Below the pieces are notes generated by a model. That model was given only the letters and a program-made list of their open reading frames with translations. It ran no database searches and was not told the origin of the DNA. From the NCBI GenBank assembly GCA_047528285.1, contig CP180022.1, positions 806,001 to 870,000 of the forward strand: DNA of 64,000 nt. The letters are read 5' to 3'. This document shows positions 9,959 to 21,200 of the stretch, piece by piece. A program made the position numbers and the translations under genes. How positions within the stretch are numbered: the stretch's first letter is position 1; each line of letters opens with the position of its first letter. This DNA comes from G047528285 sp047528285. GTDB lineage: Bacteria; Pseudomonadota; Gammaproteobacteria; Enterobacterales; Enterobacteriaceae.

Positions 9959-11534
9959 CTAGCGTTTCAATCTATTAAATATTTTTTGTTGTGGGGTCTT
10001 TGAAATTTCTAGTAATTTGGCAATGTGCTCCATATGTATTTTGCGTAATTTTTTTTAGATTATTCATACGCTAAATAGTTTATCGATTACACATTGTATT
10101 TATATTTTTTCAATCAATTCTATTCCGTATTATTTATCTTAAAATGTTTATAAAGATGTTTTGGAAGCGTATAGTTGTGGAAGTTATCCTGGATATATTT
10201 AATTATATAGAGTGTTGGTGAATTTAGAAGCATAGATTTTTTATCTTCTAATAATATAAAGTTGTGAGGCTGATTTTTTAGGTGGCCATCTTTAGTCGTG
10301 TTAAGTAGAATCAGACGTGATTTATCACAAATTGGCATCCAAATTATTCAAATATGATTTTTGAATCATAAACTGTATTTTATTATCATCAGTAATAAAT
10401 ATGACTATAGTTTTTTATTTTAGTATTTACAGTCAGATCGGAGTAATAACCTGATCTTTTGTTTCAAAATTATTTCTGTAAATAATTTTTAAATTTCCAC
10501 AATAATCTTCATAGTGGCTATATTTTATGTGCGCTGTTAACTTTTTTTTTGAATGTTTTATCGCCAGTTTTGATATAGGTTTTGTTAAAATATATTTTTA
10601 AATAGCGCATATGATCGTCGTTAGTGAATGTTTAAATTTTTTATCAATTCTTTACTCTTTGGTGCCGTGTGCAATAATATTTTATTATAATAAACTTTAT
10701 CAAATTTTTTCTGGAATTAACTATAGAATTTGATTACATTGTAAATAAAATTAACTGACAAATATTTCCACTGTATCTCTAAAATATCAGAAAGTACTTT
10801 ATAAATAATACTAATGGTAGAAATTATGTTTTTAGATATAAAATTAATTATATATTTTTTGAGTGAAAAATTAATATCGTTTTCATTACACAGAATAGTG
10901 CTTAAATTTAATCGCACGTCAGTGTAGCATATCTTTAAAATTAACTGCGTGAGTTTTTAGATAAATCTATCAAATCTATAATCCAACTAATACTTGTATG
11001 CTTATCTTAAGATAGCAGATCCATTCTTACATTTCATGTAGGAACATGAATGATTTATATTCTATCCTTATATTAGCGAAACTGAAATAGTTTTTTCAAG
11101 AAAATTAAAATTTCCTTGATTTCGGTATTATTTTGATAATTATAAATAGAAATTTTTTCAAATAATTTGTTACAAGATGTAAGATAATTGTAGATTTCTC
11201 GTGTTTCTTTTAATAAAAAATAAATAGGTAAGAAAATCTTGTTTTTATGAAGCAATATATTCTAGTGTTTCTGATATAGTTTGATATTGTTATATTTAAC
11301 TAACAACATCATAGTTTCGTATGAATTTTATATTATTAATATGATGTATGATTTAATCATTATTAAAGCTTATCTATTAATTCTTATATATACCAAAGGC
11401 GTATCTCTCCAAAAGAAGTTTTTAAAATTTTAGTTTTCTAAACATGTATTATATATCCGAGTAAAGTTATTATTCCGAATTGTTTGATTAGAATTTAAAT
11501 TATGAGTGAGTTATTTAATGAATTACTCTGTTAT
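9959..11534 (-). pseudogene. uvrC: Decayed excinuclease ABC subunit C
   Basis: Three segments fix this. Around 11225-11075 IYFL...EIKEILIFLKKLFQFR aligns with FIFL...AVRETLALLQKIFPIR at exactly the same 50-residue spacing. Around 10250-10120 NSPTLYIIKYIQDNFHNY matches DSPALHVIQHIRDESHDH. At the 3' end EHIAKLLEISKTPQQKIF matches EEIAKVPGISQGLAEKIF and finishes with a stop at 9959, 57 bases before the pgsA start. The span is about 1.58 kb against 1.83 kb in E. coli, so some deletion has occurred. Stops and shifts rule out a product. UvrC makes the dual incisions of nucleotide excision repair; uvrC-pgsA is the E. coli arrangement. Confidence 0.85.
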
Positions 11535-12010
11535 ATAACCACACTTGATAGATATTATGTTTGATAATAAATTGCTTTAGATCTTTAGTTTATCTAAAGA
11601 TACGATATCTATTAACAGGGTTTTTGGTTTTGTTTTAGCTACTTCTGAATACCAGTAAGCTTATATCCATGAATAAAAGTTGTTATGGTTATTAATTTTA
11701 TTAAGAAAAAGATTAAAAGAGTAATCTAACGTACAATTTTGATTGTAAATTTTTATTTTTAAATTAGTTTTTGTAATTCATTAGATGTTATGTGCCATTG
11801 TTTTAGTGAACTATTTTATCATGTATTTTACTATAACTATTCATAATTTATAATTTTACATTGTCATCTAACAAACAATTATTATTTATTTTATTATCAA
11901 TGTCTTAAATCTTAATTTAATTAAAACATAGAATGTGATCAATGAGGATCTTTCATTAATACATAATATTATACTATATAGAAATATTTTTAATGATAAA
12001 AATGTATTTT
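11535..12010. other. AT-rich spacer between uvrC and rlmL remnants
   Basis: About 475 bases between two divergently oriented remnants that are not neighbours in E. coli, so a rearrangement junction lies here or close by. No coding trace was recognised. Confidence 0.35.
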
Positions 12011-14098
12011 ATGAAAATACACTTATTTTTATTTTTAAATAAACTAATTTATTTAAAGATAATTTTAGATTTTAAATTATCTTTTTAGGTTAATTTAGGT
12101 TTTTAAATGTAAATAAATGTTTATTTTGTCGTTCTTTCGTAAAGAAACGCGCTATTTTCCGTTAGACAAATTTAGTTTTGATAGTAATCCTGTATTATAT
12201 TATTATGTATTGGCACCATGAATTAATTATCAGTATTTACACTCAATAAGTGTTGATTATGTATTGTAATGATATAAAATCTAAAATTTGCAATAAGGTT
12301 GTATGATACACTGAAGGTTAGGTTGTCATCGTTAACAGATTTATTTTTTGTTACAGTAAGGTTTTATACATGTTGTTATGGGGTGTAAAAGCTAGATGTT
12401 TGCATTTGGTTTAATCTGATGATTCAAATCAAAAGATTTAAACGGTGTCGGATAGCTTCCACCAGCGCAGTATCGTAATATCGCTTAGGATTTAAAGCGT
12501 CATTAAATGAGATTTTTTGCATTATCGTGCAGTAATAAAGATTTGTGATTCTGAATGATTTATCTTTCACTAATTACAATCTATGATTTTGGCCTGTTTC
12601 TAATTGAAACGAAAATAATTATGGGTAATGATGCGATCATATTGGATAAATCCGTCAGATAAGGCCATGATGACTTTTCTAGTAAAAGATATAAAATGAG
12701 AAAGTTGCGAGCGTGTTCTTGCACGAATTTTCTATAACCTTATTTACCTATGGCTCTAATTCCTGATAGTTAGGGGATATATCTATTCTGTAAGATGAAA
12801 ATTGTTAGCGTCGACATATATTTAAATTTATAATTTTCAGATGACTAGCGTAATTTATTAATTCGTTGTAAAATAATGTGGCGAGTCTACAGTAAGCAAT
12901 TTGTTTTGTGGCGAAACATAGCTGGAAATTAAATAGCGTTAATTTCTTCACACAAGTACCTTAGATAGTTATTAAAAGTTATTGAGGTTGTTTCTCGTTC
13001 AATTTTTTTATTTTTAATGCTTTTTTCTAGCGCCGCCATGCTAGATGAACTTTTAATTCTAAATAGGTATTGCGTGCGATTACGAGCAGAAAAGTATCTT
13101 TTAGTAAAAATTTATTACGCTAAGCTAGAAATAAACGGGATATTAATACATAATTTTTCTATACTTATGATAAAACATTATATCACTGCAAAAGTGATAT
13201 AGGTTGGCAGAACCACTTATATTTACCACTTGTGTAACATGGATTTGTTAGAATAAACATTACTATTAATCGTTAGATGAATATAGGGTGTTAATATAAA
13301 AATATATGGTGCAAAATTCGAACATGCGGGAATAGTTATATGAATGTGATTTTCGTTATTTCATTGGTGTTATTAAAATTAGCTAACCGTTTTGAAAGTA
13401 TATGACATCTGATCAACAGCAAAATAAGTATCAATAAAATTTTTCGTAGAAAGATAATAACTTGTTCTGTAAGAACAGATTAATAGCATTGAATTATCAG
13501 TTAATTTGACTGACGATTTAAATATAAGGCTGCTTCTTGATTATTCCATTGTACCTAAAATAGTGCAAACTATAAGATACAAAAAAGATTCAAACAAATT
13601 AGTACTCCCAAGAAATGCGTGTCGGCATTGGTGGCGGATGCAGAATAAGGTTTATAAATTTTATCGCTGGTTTTTTATTTAAAGTGATAAAAAAATCTGA
13701 AAAGAAATGAGATGATAGCTCATAATCACCACATGTTATGGTGGTGATCACCTGATTAGATTGGTAAATAAATGATAATTTTTGATTTTATATTTCTCGA
13801 CTTTTTGTGTTTCTTCAATTGTAATCGGATGGTCGATATCTTTAACATTTAGTACAATTATTTAATCGTCGACGGCAAATTTTAAACAGTTGTTATGCCC
13901 CCCTTGCTCGGTATAATTTTTTCCTTCAATAAAATTTAATTTATAATTAAAAATATTAAATGATGTAGGCCTTGGTTGCATTAGGTTAGGTAGCACAGTA
14001 GGTGATCAAGGCACTTAACTTTTATTTGTTGTTAGAGATTTTTCGGTACTATCAACATCATCAGTGTTGGTTGATACACAATGAAGACAAGGATTTTA
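12011..14098 (+). pseudogene. rlmL: Decayed 23S rRNA methyltransferase RlmL/RlmK, nearly full length
   Basis: The span is 2088 bases against about 2109 in E. coli, and pieces align along the whole length: FHDSNPVLYYYV-like near 12170; DFGLFLIETKIIM near 12580 with GSGTLLIEAAM; TYGSNS near 12755 with FYGSDSD; VSNLFCGE near 12890 with LSNPPYGE, so the methyltransferase NPPY motif is destroyed; CVRLRAEKY near 13072 with CLQLRADKQY; TDDLNIRLLLDYS near 13510 with TDYLDTGLFLDHR; FDFIFLDF near 13785 with FDLIFIDP; and YYQHHQCWLI ending at 14098 with RNRQIHNCWLI. Stops and shifts are many. RlmL methylates G2445 and G2069 of 23S rRNA. It precedes uup as in E. coli. Confidence 0.9.
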
Positions 14099-14103
14099 AA
14101 TCT

Positions 14104-15720
14104 ATGTCATTAATCAATCTTTTCGACGCTAGCTTATCGTTTAGTGATTTACCAATATTGGATAATGCAGAATTGCAAATCGAATGTAAGGAGCGTGTTT
14201 GTTTAGTGGGGCGTAATGGTGTCGGAAAATCCACTTTTATGAAAATTTTAACCCGCGAGGTACCGCTTGATAATGGTCAACTAATTTTTGAACAGAATCT
14301 CACTGTTACCTTGCTGCACCAGGATCCGCCACGGGATATCAGCGGTAGTGTATTTGATTTTATTGCCGAAGGGGTAGATACTCAGGCAAAGATATTAAAA
14401 GCTTATCACGGAATTTCTCAACTAGTAGAGCAGGATCCAAGCAAAAAAAATCTGGCGCGAATGGGGGAGTTAATAGAGATCCTTGATCACCAGAATCTGT
14501 GGCATTTAGAAAAACATATCTGCGAGGTGATAGCGAAAATAGGCCTGAATTTCAATAGCGAACTTTCATCACTTTCTGGTGGGTTACTTAGAAAGGCAGC
14601 ACTGGGACGTACGTTGGTAGGTAATCCACAGGTGTTATTGTTAGATGAGCCGACAAATCATTTAGATATTGAAACTATTGATTGGTTAGAATCCTTCCTG
14701 AAGAAATTTCCCGGCAGTATTATTTTCATTTCTCATGATCGGTCATTCATTCGTAATATGGCAACCCGTATCATTGATTTAGACCGGGGAAAATTAGTGT
14801 CTTGGTCGGGTGGTTATGATAAATATCTGAAAGGAAAAGAGAAAGAGTTAAGAATAGAAGAATTGCAGAACGCTGAGTTTGATCGTAAATTAGCCTATGA
14901 AGAAATGTGGATACGAAAAGGGGTCAAAGCTAGGCGAAGGCGTAATGAAGGTCGGGTACGTGCTCTGAACGTATTGCGTCAAGCGCGTTCCGAACGGCGT
15001 GATGTAATTGGTAGCGCGAAAGTTCATGTGAAAGAGGCGGCCTTATCAGGCAAAGTTCTCTTCGAACTGGAAGATGTCAGTTATGTCATAGAAAAAAATA
15101 AGTTAATTACACATTTCAGTGCGCAGGTGCTGCGTGGGGATAAAATTGCCATTATTGGTCCAAATGGCTGCGGTAAAACTACGTTGCTGAAGTTAATGTT
15201 TGGGCAACTTCTCCCTATCAGTGGTTATGTGCATTGTGGTACTAAACTAGAAATAGCCTATTTTGATCAGCATAGATCGGTGCTCGATCCGGAGTGTAGC
15301 GTGATGGATAATCTGGCAGAGGGGAAGCAGGAAGTGATAATTAATGGCCGATCGCGCCACGTGTTAGGCTATTTACAGGATTTTTTATTTCATCCGAAAC
15401 GAGCAATGATGCCGGTAAAATTACTCTCAGGGGGCGAGCGAAACCGTTTATTGTTAGCGCGGTTATTTCTTAAGCCCAGCAATCTTCTGGTTCTTGATGA
15501 ACCTACAAATGATCTTGATGTAGAAACCCTTGAACTCCTGGAAGAGTTAATCAACAGTTATAAAGGTACCATACTTCTGGTTAGTCACGATCGCCAGTTC
15601 GTGGATAATTCAATGACAGAATGTTGGATTTTTGAAGGGGAAGGGCGTATAGAAAGTTACATTGGTGGTTATTTTGACGCGCATTTTCAGCGTAATAATC
15701 GCCGGGCTTTGAAGATTTAG
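14104..15720 (+). CDS. uup: ABC-F ATPase Uup lacking its C-terminal domain
   Basis: A soluble ABC-F protein with two ATP-binding cassettes, linked to ribosome function and to suppression of transposon precise excision. Walker A motifs GRNGVGKST and GPNGCGKTT, signatures LSGGLLRK and LSGGERNR, and Walker B motifs LLLDEPTNHLD and LVLDEPTNDLD are intact. A frame extends 34 codons upstream, but those codons read as the rlmL C-terminus (QCWLI), so the start was set at MSLINLF, matching E. coli. The protein has 538 residues against 635: it stops before the C-terminal coiled-coil nucleic-acid-binding domain, whose decayed remains follow. Whether it keeps full function is unknown. Confidence 0.93.
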   Translation: MSLINLFDASLSFSDLPILDNAELQIECKERVCLVGRNGVGKSTFMKILTREVPLDNGQLIFEQNLTVTLLHQDPPRDISGSVFDFIAEGVDTQAKILKAYHGISQLVEQDPSKKNLARMGELIEILDHQNLWHLEKHICEVIAKIGLNFNSELSSLSGGLLRKAALGRTLVGNPQVLLLDEPTNHLDIETIDWLESFLKKFPGSIIFISHDRSFIRNMATRIIDLDRGKLVSWSGGYDKYLKGKEKELRIEELQNAEFDRKLAYEEMWIRKGVKARRRRNEGRVRALNVLRQARSERRDVIGSAKVHVKEAALSGKVLFELEDVSYVIEKNKLITHFSAQVLRGDKIAIIGPNGCGKTTLLKLMFGQLLPISGYVHCGTKLEIAYFDQHRSVLDPECSVMDNLAEGKQEVIINGRSRHVLGYLQDFLFHPKRAMMPVKLLSGGERNRLLLARLFLKPSNLLVLDEPTNDLDVETLELLEELINSYKGTILLVSHDRQFVDNSMTECWIFEGEGRIESYIGGYFDAHFQRNNRRALKI

Positions 15721-16015
15721 CCGTGTTAATACCTATATAAAATATAGGTCTTTTGCTAAGAAAAAGCAAGCTTTCTCCACATGTTTTTTTAAACGTTGCG
15801 AAGTATAATTTCTTTATAACTTTCAATAGTAGATAGAAAAAGTCTTCTTGTAGAAGATTGTGATTAGTTGGAGAAATAAAAATGTAACTGTAATGGTTTA
15901 AGTGTGGCAGTGTTAGATTTTTATTTATTCCAGAAGAGTTGAAATATTGTGATTTAGGAATTTATATGACTGGAAAAAATTAAAATAAAAATTAGGAACG
16001 GGTTTGTTAGAAGTA
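15721..16015 (+). pseudogene. uup: Decayed 3' end of uup (lost C-terminal domain)
   Basis: After the uup stop, translation near 15805-15860 gives LYNFQ, two stops, then IEKVFL. This aligns with the E. coli Uup C-terminal domain segment LSYKLQRELEQLPQLL. The length from the stop to the pqiA remnant, about 300 bases, fits the missing 97 codons. This supports loss of the domain by a nonsense mutation followed by decay, not by a clean deletion. Confidence 0.55.
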
Positions 16016-16059
16016 AATTTGTTTTGTAGCACGATAATATTTTTTATTTGTTTCTCAGA

Positions 16060-17314
16060 AACAAAACCTCAGTAGGTTGTGTTCATCAAGGCATGCGGTG
16101 AAGGTGAGCTTTGTTTAATCCCGTTATTGCCTGGTAATATAAATATAGAAGATTTTTGTGGTCTCTGCATTGAGAGAAGACAGAGAGGTACCCCTAGTTT
16201 TCTTTTCTGTAGAGCGGTGCTATTCGAGTTTTATATAAACTGTATGTATTTATGGTTAGATAAATATTGTCAACAGTTTTTCTTTCTTCTTTTTTTTCTT
16301 GTGGTATCGAAAAGTAGTAGACAAGATTTATCAAATCTGTGCATTGGTTATAAATGTTATTTTACTGTCTGTTTACATACCTTTTAGGTATCAGCGTCTT
16401 GATAAATTGAAATACGTGTATGTAGTTTTGGTCTGTTTATTCTACTTTAATGAAGGTTAAAGTATCTTACTCTTCTTTAGAAGAGTGGGGAGTTCTGACT
16501 ATTAAGTTGTACAAACTTAGAGTTAACCTTTTTCTTTTTAGAGTTATGACTATCTAAGTTTTAGTTGTAACTTGGGGTTTTTAGAATGCATATGCCGCAA
16601 TAATTGAGTTGTATCTAAAAGTATATACTATAGAATATAATAACATTTATTAATTTAAAAATATATTTTCTGTAGAAACGTAGCTATTTATCATTTGATA
16701 ATTCATTAATTGAAACTCAAAACTTATATGATAAAAAGAATAGTAAATTGTTACGAGAATATTTCTGATTTATCATCTTCTTTAATTTTTAATCGAAATG
16801 TGAAGAATATGACTTACTAGTCATGTAATAAGTACGTGATTTAAATGTTATTATTTTGAATCTTCACTAACAGTGCTCACTGTTGAGTGAGCTCTAATTA
16901 TTTAGATATCTCTACAGTGTGATATGAACATAATAAATTTATATTCATACACAGGATCAAAGAGGGTTATGAACCGTTGGTGATACCTCTACATTTCTAA
17001 AGTATCGCCGTAATCTTCCAATCTGATTTTTTTACAAAAACAAGCTTAGATCTTAGATTGATACCTAATAATCAAAATTATGCATCATATTTTCTAGTAT
17101 GAAATAAGGTAGCTTTATTTTTTTCTTAGCAGAGAGACTCTTATGAGAGAGGTGTATTTTAAAGTATCCTTAGTTAATTGTTCTGTAATTTATTATGCCA
17201 CTATTTTTTTGAATTCATTAAAGTTTATGGTAAAATATTATACCATTAATTGATAAATTAAAACAGATCATTTTATTAGATCTACTGTTTTTTAGTTAGA
17301 TTAGGATAAAATTT
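16060..17314 (+). pseudogene. pqiA: Decayed paraquat-inducible membrane protein A
   Basis: A frame at 16079-16387 reads ACGEGELCLIPLLPGN, then CGLC, then RGTPSFLFC and a hydrophobic stretch. This resembles the PqiA zinc-ribbon start (CSQCDMLVALPRLEHG, CPRC) and its first membrane segment (RPTAYALAAL). Position directly after uup matches E. coli, and a 1254-base gene starting here would end where the pqiB remnant is predicted to begin. The frame is soon broken. PqiA and PqiB form an envelope lipid-transport system. Confidence 0.5.
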
Positions 17315-18130
17315 TATTTTTATCGTTATGCTTTCCATAAAGACTTTAAAACGATTCCTATCTATAACTCAAATGGTAATTTCATTACGTGTTAGGCGTC
17401 CTAATTATCTAATTCTTGTGTGTTTAGAGATTTATGCGGAAGAGTTAAAACAGATTCAAAATATAAAATTTTAATTTATATACACATATCCACTGTGATT
17501 CTTGTCAAAGAATTTCATTTTAATGAAAAAAATATAAAACGTATTTGATATAACCATTAATAATATCTATTAAATTTAAATCACAATTCAATTATTTTAT
17601 TGTTTAATTTCAGATAACGATTTAAGTGTTATTATAGTTATGTTACATTCGCCCTATTTTTTATAATTTTAAATCTATTGAAAGAATGTTTAGGCTAATT
17701 CTCAGTACTTATTTGAGATCTCTGTACATAAAATTATTTATTATCATATCAACGATGCTTTTGTATAATTGGTTTAAAATATTTAAAGTAATGGGTTAAA
17801 ACTAAAATATTTTTAATATTTATTTGAGATGCGACTTTAGACCTCTGATATCAAAAGCTTATTAGATTTAACTCAATTTTTCTTATGAAATATAAAAGAA
17901 ATAAATTCAATCTCAGTTTTAATATATTTAAATATAGAATTTTGATTAAAAATTTGGATAACGAGCAAGTGAATGAATCAATATTATGTTTAGTTTTTCG
18001 CTCAAATTCTAGTCTATTTCAGTTCCCAAATAATTTTTTGTTAATATTTTATATCTTTTTATGTATTATACTATTATTTGTGTTTCAGTGCCCCCGAATA
18101 TTTTGCTCCATATCTAACTTCACAAAACAC
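17312..18130 (+). pseudogene. pqiB: Decayed, 3'-truncated pqiB
   Basis: At 17894 the frame reads KRNKFNLSFNIFKYRIL with a later N, aligning gap-free with PqiB KRNISYQLFINAPYDRL and its N. Near 18085, VSVPPNIL resembles VSFDVPEGL. Counting back from the first anchor (about residue 195) puts the start at 17312, matching the predicted pqiA end. Only about half of the 546-codon gene is present, because purL follows immediately on the other strand. The cut marks a deletion or rearrangement junction. Confidence 0.5.
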
Positions 18131-18205
18131 AGTCATGCGTAGCCAGTGATTTCGAGACCAAGATCCATAATACGACCGAGCTACAGGATTACTGTAATCT
18201 ATTTT

Positions 18206-21200
18206 TTATCCTATTTGTTTTCGTGCGTTACGGAATAGTCTCATCCAGGGTCCGTCTTCCCCCCATTCCACAGGGTGCCAGGAGTGACTTACGGTACGGA
18301 ATACCCGTTCTGGATGCGGCATTGTTAATGTAACACGACCGTTACTGTTGGTTACTGAGGTGATACCGTTCGGTGAGCCGTTTGGGTTGGAAGGATAATT
18401 TTCAGTTACATTACCGTAGTTATCTACATATCGCAGAGCTACTAATTTAGCATCCTCAATTGCAGCCAGATGCGCTGTATCTTTTACTTCTACCAGGCCT
18501 TCTCCGTGTGAAACGGTTATAGGTAAACGGGAACCAACCATACCTTGAAATATTACCGACGGACTCTGTGTAACTTCCACTAAACTGAACCGACTTTCAA
18601 AGCGTTCAGATTTATTGCGTACAAATCGGGGCCATAATGCAGCACCTGGGATTAATTCTCGCAAATTGGATATCATCTGACATCCGTTGCATACCCCTAG
18701 TGTTAGGGTTTGCGGCCGATGAAAAAAGGATTCGAACTCATCGCGTATCCGAGAATTGAAGAGAATCGATTTTGCCCATCCTTCTCCAGCGCCTAACACA
18801 TCGCCGTAGGAAAAACCTCCACAGGCTACCAGTGTCTGGAATTCATCTAATGTTAACGTACCTGTGAGTAGATCGCTCATATGCACATCGATAGCTTCGA
18901 AGCCCGCGCGATAAAAGGCAGCCGCCATTTCTACATGGGAATTCATGCCTTGTTCTCGAAGAATTGCAATTTTCGGCCGTGTGCCTTTGGCAATAAAAGG
19001 TGCAGCGATATCCTCGGAAAGATCAAAACTAAGAGTTACACTTAGGCCCGGGTCGTTATCGTCCTGGCGGCCGGCATGTTCCTGATCAGCACTTACAGGA
19101 TTGTCACGAATTCGTTGAATTTGCCAGCTTGTTTCTGCCCACCAGGTTCTGAGGGTTGTCCGGCTTTCGTTGTATAGCAAATGTTTTCCAGCGCGAAGAA
19201 TAAAACGATCACCAAGCTGGACTGTTCCAAGATAATGCAAACATGCCTCTAGCCTATGCTGTCGGAAGAGTGCTGTCACCTCGTTACGATCAGTAGCCGC
19301 AATTTGTATGACCGCCCCAAGCTCTTCATTAAATAGAGCAGAGAGCGTGTCATCTCCTAACGTACTGATATCGATATCGATACCACAGTGACCAGCAAAT
19401 GCCATTTCTGCTAGCGTAACTAGTAAACCACCGTCAGATCGGTCGTGGTAAGCTAGTAGCTTTCTATCAGCCACCAGTTTCTGCATGGCGTCAAAAAAAT
19501 CCTTTAGTTGTTCTACGTTGCGTACGTCGGCGGTTAGTTCTCCGAGCTGACGGTATACTTGAGATAAAGCGGTGGCGCCTAAAGCTTGATGTCCGGCGCC
19601 TAAATCAATGAGCAAAAGTGCATTGTCTTGTTTTGGTTGTAATTGTGGAGTGACGGTAGTACGTATATCTTCCACGCGAGCGAAAGCGGTTATGATTAGC
19701 GAGAGCGGTGCAGTGATTTCTCGGTGCTCCCCGTTCTGAATCCAATGTGTTTTCATTGACATAGAATCTTTTCCTACCGGGATAGTTAGTCCCAAAGCCG
19801 GGCACAGCTCTTCGCTAACCGCTTTCACTGCTTGATAAAGGCCGGCGCCTTCACCTGGATGGTCGGCGGCTGACATCCAATTAGCAGAGAGTTTAACCCG
19901 CTTGATATCCCCGATCTGTGTTGCAGCCAGGTTTGTTAGTGCTTCACCTACCGCCAGGCGAGCGGAAGCAGAAAAATCTAGGAGTGCTACTGGAGCCCGT
20001 TCGCCAAGAGAGATTGCCTCTCCATAATAGCTATCTAGGCTGGCGCTTGTGACGGCGCAGTCCGCTACTGGCACTTGCCATGGTCCTACCATTTGATCTC
20101 GTGTAACAATGCCTGTTACGCTGCGATCGCCAATAGTAATAAGAAACGTTTTTTCTGCTACTGCTGGTAAATGTAGTACGCGCTTGACAGCTTCTGTAAG
20201 GGTAATGCCATTTCGATTTAGCTTATGGCCCGTCGCCTGGAGACTGATTGTTTTTCGCAGTATCTTAGGTGGTTTCCCAAGCAAGATATCTAGCGGTAAA
20301 TCAATTAGCCGATTGTGGAAATGGTTGTCGTCCAGAATGAGATGCAGCGTCTCTGTTGCTTCTCCTATTACCGCATATGGAGTGCGTTCACGGCGGCAGA
20401 TGGCATCAAATTCAACTAATCGTTCCGGGGCTATTGCGAGAGTATACCGTTCCTGAGATTCGTTGCACCATAGTTCCAGTGGGCTCATGCCTGGTTCATC
20501 GTTAGGGATGTTGCGTAATTGGAAATGGCCGCCACATTTACTGTTGTAAAGCAGCTCTGGAATGGCGTTAGATAAGCCGCCGGCACCTACGTCATGAATA
20601 AATAAAATCGGATTATTTTCATGAAGTTGCCAGCAACGATCGATTACTTCTTGACAGCGGCGCTCCATTTCAGGGTTATCGCGTTGCACTGAGGTAAAAT
20701 CTAAATCAGGGTCTGATTGACCCGAGGTCATCGAAGATGCTGCTCCTCCACCAAGGCCAATATTCATTGCTGGACCGCCTAGTACGATAAATTTGGTACC
20801 TACGCTCAGTTGACTCTTTTTCACATGCTGGGCGCGAACATTTCCAATACCGCCAGCTAGCATGATAGGTTTATGGTAGCCTCGCAGCTCAACGCCGTTA
20901 TGGCTGTCAACGCGTTCTTCGTAGGTACGGAAATAGCCAGTCAGCACAGGGCGCCCAAATTCGTTATTATACATAGCGCTCCCTAGCGGACCGTTAAGAA
21001 TAATATCCATAGCGCTGGCAATACCTTTAGGTCGCCCGAAATCTTCTTCCCAGGGTTGTTTAAAGCCTGGAATATGTAAATTAGAGACTGAAAACCCGAC
21101 CAGACCAGATTTAGGTTTACCACCGCGCCCGGTAGCTGCTTCATCGCGAATTTCACCACCGGATCCTGTGGCTGCGCCGGGCCATGGGGAGATGGCGCAA

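Noticed and set aside
13017..13202. 61-codon open frame as a possible small gene
   Set aside because: Its translation contains CVRLRAEKY, which matches RlmL in the right place, so it is a fragment of the rlmL remnant.
14002..14103. Upstream extension of uup
   Set aside because: These codons read as the RlmL C-terminus (QCWLI) and do not match Uup; the family start is at 14104.
18130..18185. tRNA-like sequence on the minus strand (CTGTAGCTCGGTC...)
   Set aside because: No acceptor pairing, anticodon stem or T-loop could be formed; it only resembles a D-arm.
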